Assembly: GCA_015486655.1 (NCBI GenBank)
Contig: WFRF01000216.1
Location: forward strand, 1-9,516
DNA: 9,516 nt
Direction: 5' to 3'
From: Caldifarciminota bacterium
Lineage (GTDB): Bacteria; Hydrothermota; 32-111; QNBC01
Numbering within the stretch: the stretch's first letter is position 1; each line of letters opens with the position of its first letter. Shown here in pieces: positions 1 to 5,201 of this stretch. A model generated the notes under the pieces. It ran no database searches, was not told the DNA's origin, and was given only the letters and a program-made list of their open reading frames with translations. A program made the position numbers and the translations under genes.

Positions 1-581
1 CCGTTGCCTTTTTTACCGAAAACCAGAGGTCTGAAACCGAAGGGATCTCTGTATGCTAATAAACCGAAATCCCCGATTATGGATACAATAGAGTAACTTC
101 CTATTATCATTTTGGATGTATTTGTTATGGCATCCTTTAAAGTTTGTATGGAAAAGTCTTTTCCTTCAAGGTTATGAGCGAAGATATTAAGAAACGATTC
201 CAAGTCGCATGAAGAATTGATTATCCGATTATATTGTTTGTTGTTGATGTCAGCCAGTTTTTTATGGTTTGCAATGTTACCGTTATGAGCCATAGCAATA
301 CCGAAGGGATAGTTCACAAAAAAAGGTTGAGCGTCTTCTATGCCACCGCTACCGGCTGTGGGATATCTGACATGGCCTATTCCTACATTTCCTTTTAACA
401 TTTGAATTGTCTCGGGAGTAAAACTGTTCTGTACAAGCCCCTCATGCTTTTTAAGATGGAATTTTCCGTCATAGGTGCAAATACCACATGAATCTTGCCC
501 TCTGTGTTGTATGATATTTAATCCGATATATAACTCCTCACTTACCCTGTCATTACCTATAATACCGATTATTCCACACAT
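1..581 (-). CDS. purF: Amidophosphoribosyltransferase (PurF), N-terminal glutaminase domain, cut by window edge
   Basis: PurF makes 5-phosphoribosylamine from PRPP and glutamine, the first committed step of purine synthesis, in the cytoplasm. Only the first 193 codons are visible; the phosphoribosyltransferase half lies beyond position 1. The protein begins MCGIIGIIG, so Cys2 becomes the N-terminal nucleophile after Met removal, with no propeptide. Other class-II amidotransferase signatures are QHRGQDSCG (residues 25-33), HVRYPTAG with Arg72, AHNGN with Asn100-Gly101, CDLE with Asp126, and RDPFGFRPLV near the cut edge. The start lies only 2 bases after the fmt stop, and its GAGG ribosome binding site sits inside the end of fmt, so the two are very probably co-transcribed and translationally coupled. 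The RDPFG-RPL motif and MCGI start favour PurF over GlmS or AsnB. Whether it carries the iron-sulfur cluster of Bacillus-type PurF cannot be seen. Confidence 0.95.
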   Translation of the reverse strand, partial: MCGIIGIIGNDRVSEELYIGLNIIQHRGQDSCGICTYDGKFHLKKHEGLVQNSFTPETIQMLKGNVGIGHVRYPTAGSGGIEDAQPFFVNYPFGIAMAHNGNIANHKKLADINNKQYNRIINSSCDLESFLNIFAHNLEGKDFSIQTLKDAITNTSKMIIGSYSIVSIIGDFGLLAYRDPFGFRPLVFGKKGN

Positions 582-583
582 AA

Positions 584-1507
584 TTATACCTCATCCAATT
601 TTAATTCGGTTTTTAATCTGTAACCGTTTATAAAATCTTTTCCGCTCATTACCGATTTACCCGCCGGTTGAATTTTAATAATCTCCAATGCGCTTGAATT
701 CGTCCCCAAATAAAGATGCTTATTAATTGCATATAAAGCCCCTGCATTTACATTTATGTTCGGAGACAGTGCAGCATTTATGATTTTAAAAGGCTTTTTG
801 TTAATTCTGACAATTGCCCCCGGTTTAGTCGAGAATGCATTTATCTGCCTTAAAACACATTGAGCACTCCTGTTGACCTTTAAAATGTAGTCATTATTCT
901 TTATTTTCGTCGCATAAGTCGCATCGGCATCATTTTGTTTCTTTAATGAAAATTGTCCGCTTTTTACCAAATCTATGGATTTTATGAGAAGTTCGGCACC
1001 TAACTGAGAAAGTTTTCGGAATAAATCCGTATATACATCATCGTCAGTCAAAGGAATGCGTACTTGGTCAAGAATTTCCCCTGCATCGAGTTTCTTTGCG
1101 ATTTTAATAATTGTAACCCCGGTTTCGCTTTCACAATTCATAATTGCTCTTCTAATGGGAGCAGCACCTCTGTATTTAGGCAGAATAGAGGGGTGAATAT
1201 TAAGCGGCATATATCGGGGTAATCTAAGTAAATCTTCATTTAATATCTGCCCGAAAGAAGCAACAACAATAAAGTCAGCTTTGAATTCTTTCAATCTTTT
1301 GATAATGTTTGAATCATTACAATTTTCTGTTTCAATAAAAGGTAAATTATTTTCGAGTGCAAAAGATTTAATGGGAAGAGGTGTCAATTTTCTGCCCCTC
1401 CCCATGGGTTTATCGTGTTCGGTTACGATTAATAAATTATCTCTTTTAATTAATTTTTCAAGCGCCGGTATTCCAAATGAATCGGAACCGAAAAATACAA
1501 TATTCAT
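584..1507 (-). CDS. fmt: Methionyl-tRNA formyltransferase
   Basis: Fmt transfers a formyl group from 10-formyltetrahydrofolate to initiator Met-tRNA, allowing bacterial translation initiation. At 307 residues it is about the usual full length. The N-terminal formyltransferase fold opens with MNIVFFGSDSFGIPALEKL. The hallmark segment NIHPSILPKYRGAAPI (about 103-118) holds the catalytic Asn103 and His105, and KLDAGEIL supplies the third catalytic residue, Asp141. The tail from about 205 fits the C-terminal tRNA-binding domain. The ATG at 1507 is the only start that gives the family's standard N-terminus, although no convincing ribosome binding site precedes it. It lies 12 bases after the yajC stop, so it probably relies on coupling to yajC. 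No def (peptide deformylase) gene, the common partner of fmt, is next to it here. Confidence 0.95.
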   Translation of the reverse strand: MNIVFFGSDSFGIPALEKLIKRDNLLIVTEHDKPMGRGRKLTPLPIKSFALENNLPFIETENCNDSNIIKRLKEFKADFIVVASFGQILNEDLLRLPRYMPLNIHPSILPKYRGAAPIRRAIMNCESETGVTIIKIAKKLDAGEILDQVRIPLTDDDVYTDLFRKLSQLGAELLIKSIDLVKSGQFSLKKQNDADATYATKIKNNDYILKVNRSAQCVLRQINAFSTKPGAIVRINKKPFKIINAALSPNINVNAGALYAINKHLYLGTNSSALEIIKIQPAGKSVMSGKDFINGYRLKTELKLDEV

Positions 1508-1519
1508 CAGGACAGACAG

Positions 1520-1810
1520 CTATTTGTTTTTCGACTCTTTTGTCTTCTCTTCCGGCTTGTATAGTCCGATTATATAAGGTTTTTCGACATCAATTTCAAC
1601 TTTCTCGGCAATCTTGATTGTAACAACATTATCCTTAATTTTTGTAACAATGCCTCTGATACCGGATTGCATCAACACCTTATCTCCCTTTTTCAAGTTA
1701 TTTAACAATTCTTGATGTTTTTTTCTGTTTCTCTGTTCCGGTAAAATTATCAACAGATACATTATACCGAATATGACTATTAAAAGTATTATTTGTGATG
1801 CGCCACCCAT
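1520..1810 (-). CDS. yajC: Preprotein translocase accessory subunit YajC
   Basis: YajC is a small inner-membrane protein that associates with SecDF-YidC and the SecYEG translocon. The 96-residue product has one N-terminal membrane segment (about residues 6-23, IILLIVIFGIMYLLIILP). A basic stretch QRNRKKHQELL follows, then the conserved cytoplasmic part LKKGDKVLMQSGIRGIVTKI, and a charged Lys/Glu tail. The start is placed at the ATG ending at 1810, because AGGAGG lies 4-5 bases upstream of it. The open frame continues upstream to 1852, but those 14 extra residues would overlap the -10 box and lack a ribosome binding site. It is the first gene of a yajC-fmt-purF operon. Elsewhere yajC is usually beside secD/secF or tgt, so this neighbourhood is less common. 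Confidence 0.92.
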   Translation of the reverse strand: MGGASQIILLIVIFGIMYLLIILPEQRNRKKHQELLNNLKKGDKVLMQSGIRGIVTKIKDNVVTIKIAEKVEIDVEKPYIIGLYKPEEKTKESKNK

Positions 1811-1830
1811 GTTACCTCCTGTTTTTCGGT

Positions 1831-1859
1831 AGTATATATTATTTATATTCAAAATGCAA
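1831..1859 (-). promoter_or_regulatory. Sigma-70-type promoter for yajC-fmt-purF
   Basis: On the minus strand TTGCAT (1859-1854) and TATACT (1836-1831) are separated by 17 bases. Transcription would start near 1824, leaving a very short leader before AGGAGG (1820-1815) and the ATG at 1810. This is a call from sequence match only. Confidence 0.6.
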
Positions 1860-2007
1860 GAGTATAAAATCTGAGTCAGTAGATAGGTATAGACATATTT
1901 ACCACTTGGTGATCTAAAGAACTATGCTGCAAAATGTGATTGTGTAACAAGTAAGAAGTAAGAAGTGTAAAATAAATGGAAGCCCCTATGGCTCTTTAAA
2001 CACCCCC

Positions 2008-2036
2008 CTGCTTCGCAGTACCCCTCTGCAGAGGGG
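2008..2036. repeat. Adjacent hairpin and 16-bp GC-rich palindrome
   Basis: CTGC-TTC-GCAG (2008-2018) forms a small hairpin. It is followed by CCCCTCTGCAGAGGGG (2021-2036), which is identical to its own reverse complement. The sequence type, C-runs around a CTGC/GCAG core in an AT-rich spacer, resembles palindromic repeats dispersed between genes in some bacterial genomes. No T-run follows on either strand, so it is not a standard terminator. Confidence 0.7.
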
Positions 2037-2050
2037 AATTGACAAATGTA

Positions 2051-2101
2051 ATGCTGAACTTGGTTCAGCATCAGAGTGAGATTCCGTATCAAGTCCGGAA
2101 T
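2051..2101. repeat. Tandem hairpins of a dispersed intergenic repeat type
   Basis: ATGCTGAAC-TTG-GTTCAGCAT (2051-2071) is a perfect 9-bp stem with a 3-base loop. It is followed by ATTCCG...CGGAAT (2081-2086 with 2096-2101), a 6-bp stem. The combination TGCTGAAC-x-GTTCAGCA followed by ATTCCG-x-CGGAAT resembles a widespread class of intergenic palindromic repeats, from memory of such genomes. Copy number elsewhere in this genome cannot be seen here. Confidence 0.65.
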
Positions 2102-2233
2102 GACCGATTATAAACAATCACATTTACTGTGTTCTCATTTTATATTTCTATCAATTTCAATGTATGAAAGTGGTAAATATGTCTATACCACTTACCATAA
2201 AATTCGAGTTAATGTCCAAATGGTTAAACATAA

Positions 2234-2262
2234 TTGACCTTTGGTAAAAAGTGTTATATTCT
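2234..2262 (+). promoter_or_regulatory. Probable promoter of the broken antiporter gene
   Basis: TTGACC (2234-2239) is followed at 17 bases by TATTCT (2257-2262); an alternative -10, TATATT, lies at 2255-2260 but with only 15 bases of spacing. The ribosome binding site AAGGGA (2268-2273) and the ATG at 2278 come immediately after, so any leader would be minimal. The promoter lies outside the inverted-repeat element, about 45 bases beyond its right end. Confidence 0.45.
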
Positions 2263-2277
2263 TATAAAAGGGAATTT

Positions 2278-3445
2278 ATGAATATTTTATTAAGTTTAGG
2301 TATTATTTTTGTTTCGGGGTTAATAGTAAACAAATTAATCAATAGATTTAAGTTGCCTGAAGTTACGGGAGATTTAATAGTGGGAATTCTAATCGAGCAG
2401 GAATTATTGGACCTTGTTCACAGCACTATTCTCTCTTCGACAGGTTTGATTTCAAATGTTGTTCTCGGATTTGTTGCATTTCAAATAGGCAGAAATTTTT
2501 CTTTAAAAGAATTTAAGAAATTGGGGAAACCCATTCTTTGGATATCAGTATTGAAGCAAGCGGGGCATGGTTACTCGTAACATTTTTGTATTTTTTGTCA
2601 TATTAAAAAAAACTCTCTATATGTCTCTGCTATACGGTGCCATATCGTCGGCAACAGCTCCTGCCGCAACTATGATGGTGATAAGGCAGTATAATGCAAA
2701 GGGGTATTATACAAAGGTCCTATTAGGCATTGTCGCCATAGATGATGCGTGGTGTTTAATTATATTTGCAATTTCATTTGCCATATCAAAATCTCTCTAT
2801 CTGCACAGTTCCACAAATATTCTTGTTGTATTTTTCAAATCCATTATTGAAATTTTGGGTGCCCTTGTATTGGGAAGTATTCTCGGTTTTGTGTTTTCAT
2901 ATTTCTCCAGGTTTTTTAAAAGACACAGTGACCTTGAGATCTATACGTTGAGTTTTATTCTGCTTGCAATCGGTATAGCCGATATGCTCCACCTGTCTTT
3001 GTTGTTGACAACTATGACATTGGGAATAGCGGTTGTGAACATCCAAAGTACCTCCTCAACTTTTTTTGATGTGCTTGAAGATATAGAATCTCCGCTTTAT
3101 CTTTTGTTCTTCGTTCTCGCAGGGGCTAACCTGAGATTATCGACATTAAGGCATATTGGGATTATAGGAAGTGTGTATTTTGTTGCAAGAATCATCGGCA
3201 AAGTATTCGGAGCGACTTTGGGCGGGGTTCTAGGGCATGTTAAGAAAAAAGTAAGAAATAACATCGGTTTGGGGCTGTTACCTCAGGCAGGCGTGGCTTT
3301 AGGCGTTGCCCTTGTTGCAAAATCCAACTTTCCAGACATCGGTAATAAAATATTCACAACAATAGTTGCAACTACTGTAGTCTATGAGCTTTTAGGTCCA
3401 ATTGTCACAAAATGGGGTTTAAAACGGTCGGGGGAAATTGAATAG
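2278..3445 (+). pseudogene. CPA2-type cation/proton antiporter, broken by two frameshifts
   Basis: The gene would encode an integral-membrane sodium(potassium)/proton exchanger of about 389 residues, colinear with the intact minus-strand paralog at 3448-4611. Translation from the ATG at 2278 (AAGGGA upstream) matches the paralog through KLGKPILWISV. One base is then missing near 2548-2552. The next frame reads IEASGAWLLVTFLYFLSY, aligned with the paralog's GEVVVSWFLVTFSLFII, and hits TAA at 2604. A second shift at about 2600-2612, beside a run of eight A, restores the frame that runs to 3445. The downstream part keeps ATAPAAT, the ion-binding AIDDAW pair and LLPQAGVALG. As read, the product stops at 2580 after about 100 residues. 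The fragment from ATG 2567 would lack the first helices and has no ribosome binding site. Sequencing error is possible, but two errors in one short stretch while neighbouring genes are intact favours real decay. Confidence 0.85.
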
Positions 3446-3447
3446 AA

Positions 3448-4611
3448 TTATATTTCTTTTGCTTTTATAAGCGCATATTTAGTGAAAAACGGTCCTGTTA
3501 GTTCATACAGAACTGTCGTTGCAATAATAACATTCATAATTATTTCACCGGCTTCGGGAAAGATCGATTTACAGAGTAATGCCATACCAAGAGCCACACC
3601 TGCCTGAGGTACAAGGCTTAATCCTACGTATTTACGTATATATCGGGGTGTTTTTGCAACGATTGCGCCCAGGAAAGCGCCCAACCACTCTCCGAATGGG
3701 CGTGTAAAGAAATAAACAACACCGAGTAGGCCAATGTATTTTAAAGATAATAATTCGAGATTAGCTCCCACGAGGACAAAGAAGATAAGATAAATCGGTG
3801 AATCTATGGACGAAATAGAGTCGAAGAACTTTTCTTTATTGGGACTTATGTTAACGATAACTGCTCCCAAAAACATACAACTTAGTAAAACGGATACATT
3901 TAAAATAGATGATAAACCTATGGCAAAAAGCACGAATCCAACGGTCAGTATCATGAAATTGTCTCTATTATGAATGAAACGGGAAAAGTAGTTTAAAATA
4001 AATCCTAAAATACCACCGATGAGAAAAGAAAATACCACATCCAAAAACCCTTTTAAAATAACCATAACCGGTACAACATTGCTCCCGTTAAAGAGGCTTC
4101 TTGCAATTGCAAGAGAAATTGCAAAAAGTATGAGCCCCCAAGCATCATCAATTGCCACGACACCTAATATTATATCGGTCATGGTTCCCTTCGCCTTATA
4201 CTCTCTGATTACCATAACAGTGGCTGCCGGAGCCGTAGCGGGAGCAATTGCTCCAAACAATAATGCAAGGTATAGCGGCTGTTTCAATATGATGAATAAT
4301 GAAAACGTGACGAGGAACCATGATACAACCACCTCTCCGATTGAGATCCATAAAACGGCCAAACCGAGTTTTTTCAATTTTTTAATATAGAAATCCTGCC
4401 CTATGGAGAAAGCAATAAACCCCAGCGTTATATTTGCCACAAACCCCGATGCTTTTAATAATGTATGGGGAACCAAATTCAAAAGGTAAGGACCTATAAC
4501 TATCCCTAAAACAATAAAACCCGTCACAACAGGTGTTTTTACGGATTTTGCAAGGTAACTGAACAAAAGGCCCAAGAGTAATATAACTGCAAGACCGAAT
4601 GTAAGATTCAT
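3448..4611 (-). CDS. CPA2-type sodium(potassium)/proton antiporter
   Basis: This 387-residue inner-membrane protein belongs to the Na+/H+ exchanger superfamily (PF00999-like), in the KefB/NapA branch without the soluble RCK domains. It is predicted to exchange monovalent cations for protons, serving pH and ion homeostasis. About 12 hydrophobic helices fill the length. Key motifs are ATAPAAT (125-131), the paired aspartates of AIDDAW (Asp155-Asp156, the proton/cation site typical of electrogenic CPA2 antiporters), SPIYLIFFVLVGANLEL (271-287), and LVPQAGVALGMAL (333-345). There is no C-terminal TrkA-N or TrkA-C domain. The ATG is 10 bases after the CBS gene's stop and has no clear ribosome binding site, so translation may be coupled. 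Its stop lies 2 bases from the stop of the broken plus-strand paralog, and the two are roughly half identical by eye, so the duplication is not recent. Ion specificity cannot be read from the sequence. Confidence 0.9.
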   Translation of the reverse strand: MNLTFGLAVILLLGLLFSYLAKSVKTPVVTGFIVLGIVIGPYLLNLVPHTLLKASGFVANITLGFIAFSIGQDFYIKKLKKLGLAVLWISIGEVVVSWFLVTFSLFIILKQPLYLALLFGAIAPATAPAATVMVIREYKAKGTMTDIILGVVAIDDAWGLILFAISLAIARSLFNGSNVVPVMVILKGFLDVVFSFLIGGILGFILNYFSRFIHNRDNFMILTVGFVLFAIGLSSILNVSVLLSCMFLGAVIVNISPNKEKFFDSISSIDSPIYLIFFVLVGANLELLSLKYIGLLGVVYFFTRPFGEWLGAFLGAIVAKTPRYIRKYVGLSLVPQAGVALGMALLCKSIFPEAGEIIMNVIIATTVLYELTGPFFTKYALIKAKEI

Positions 4612-4621
4612 AAATATTAAT

Positions 4622-5083
4622 TTATTTGTTTAATTCCAACCATGCATCGATTAATTCGAGAACATTTAAATCTCCTATAACCTTCATATTGTCATCGACA
4701 ACGGGAATCTCTTTTAATGAACTTGAGAACATCCGTTGGAAAGCGGTTTTCAATGATTCTTCCGGTTTTACAAAAATCGGGCTTATCATAATATCGGCAG
4801 CAGTTACGGATTCCAGGGATTCAATCATGTTAAATTCAATCGGTTTCATAACTTTGAAATAAAGGTATTCATCAGGTACGTATTCATGAAATATTACCTT
4901 AACAAAGTAGATTACGGGGATTAATCCTTTTAACTTGTTGTTTTTATCGACAACATAAACAGTACGTGTTGTGGGATCCGAGATCATGGCTTTTGCAATG
5001 TCAAAGACTCCGGCATCTTCCAAAACAGTAGTGGCATTTCTGGAAATAAGATTTCTTATATCATCCACTCTTACTACTCTCAA
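4622..5083 (-). CDS. Two-CBS-domain (Bateman module) regulatory protein
   Basis: This 153-residue soluble protein consists of little more than two CBS domains, which usually bind adenosine nucleotides or S-adenosylmethionine in the cleft between them. CBS1 spans about residues 10-68 (VLEDAGVFDIAKAMI, then TVYVVDKNNKLKGLIPV). CBS2 spans about 95-150 (TADIMISPIFVKPEESLKTAFQRM, split by the phrase ending SLKEIPVVDDNMKVIGDL). The start is set at TTG (5083-5081), because AGGAGG sits 6 bases upstream. An in-frame GTG at 5116 would lie upstream of the predicted transcription start and has no ribosome binding site. The gene is immediately upstream of the intact antiporter in the same operon, so a role as a separate nucleotide-sensing regulator of that transporter is a reasonable inference. 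No binding site for a specific ligand can be assigned. Confidence 0.85.
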   Translation of the reverse strand: MRVVRVDDIRNLISRNATTVLEDAGVFDIAKAMISDPTTRTVYVVDKNNKLKGLIPVIYFVKVIFHEYVPDEYLYFKVMKPIEFNMIESLESVTAADIMISPIFVKPEESLKTAFQRMFSSSLKEIPVVDDNMKVIGDLNVLELIDAWLELNK

Positions 5084-5106
5084 AATTAACCTCCTGGTTT
5101 TAGTCA

Positions 5107-5135
5107 ATTTAATCACTTTTAGATATATATGTCAA
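5107..5135 (-). promoter_or_regulatory. Sigma-70-type promoter for the CBS-antiporter operon
   Basis: On the minus strand a perfect TTGACA (5135-5130) is followed after 17 bases by TTAAAT (5112-5107). The predicted start of transcription near 5100 falls just ahead of AGGAGG (5095-5090), which supports the TTG start at 5083 and rules against the upstream GTG. Confidence 0.6.
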
Positions 5136-5142
5136 TAGTTTA

Positions 5143-5189
5143 TTTATTAAAAAAAGGGGGTATCAAAGATACCCCCTTTTTTTAATAAA
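5143..5189. terminator. Strong intrinsic terminator with perfect 22-bp stem
   Basis: Positions 5143-5164 pair perfectly with 5168-5189 around an AAA loop. The GGGGGTATC/GATACCCCC core is flanked by seven A on one side and seven T on the other, so it could end transcription from either strand. It lies 12 bases past the stop of the OmpA chimera gene and just ahead of the CBS promoter, so its main job is to end the envelope operon and insulate the next one. Confidence 0.92.
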
Positions 5190-5201
5190 AGAGATAAGGC
5201 C

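Larger units (their letters stand above)
1886..2189. repeat. Composite repeat element bounded by a perfect 22-bp inverted repeat
   Basis: This fills most of the gene-free stretch 1811-2277. A 22-base sequence at 1886-1907, beginning GGTATAGACATA and ending CCACTT, recurs as its exact reverse complement at 2168-2189, with 260 bases between. A second, nested inverted pair of 12 bases (AAATGTGATTGT at 1932-1943, complement at 2114-2125) lies inside. The interior also has a 7-base tandem repeat (GTAAGAA twice, 1951-1964), a 16-bp palindrome and several hairpins. No open frame of useful size is present. It resembles a non-autonomous miniature mobile element or a nest of dispersed palindromic repeats. 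The terminal inverted repeats would also fit an invertible DNA segment. No clear target-site duplication is seen, although ACTT follows the inverted-repeat core directly on both sides. Confidence 0.75.

Noticed and set aside
1281..1577. Plus-strand open frame of 98 codons
   Set aside because: It is antisense to fmt and the end of yajC, both clearly coding, and has no family features.
1811..1852. Upstream extension of YajC to 1852
   Set aside because: It would run through the -10 box and the AGGAGG site. The ATG at 1810 has an ideal ribosome binding site and gives the normal YajC length.
2021..2101. Hairpins in the element as intrinsic terminators
   Set aside because: No T-run follows the stems on either strand, and no gene ends just before them.
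2251..2277. GTG at 2251 as start of the antiporter gene
   Set aside because: It has no ribosome binding site, overlaps the predicted promoter, and adds residues absent from the paralog. The ATG at 2278 follows AAGGGA and matches the paralog's start.
2600..2612. Slippage on the A8 run as rescue of the broken antiporter
   Set aside because: The TAA at 2604-2606 in the intermediate frame is read before the run can change the frame, and the first shift would remain.
2567..2620. ATG at 2567 as the start of an independent antiporter gene running to 3445
   Set aside because: It has no ribosome binding site and would lack the first membrane helices. The sequence just upstream, in other frames, aligns with the paralog, so this is the tail of a frameshifted gene.
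4019..4390. Plus-strand open frame of 123 codons
   Set aside because: It is antisense to conserved helices and the DD motif of the intact antiporter.
5084..5116. GTG at 5116 as start of the CBS protein
   Set aside because: It overlaps the region between the promoter boxes, upstream of the likely transcription start. The TTG at 5083 has AGGAGG six bases before it.
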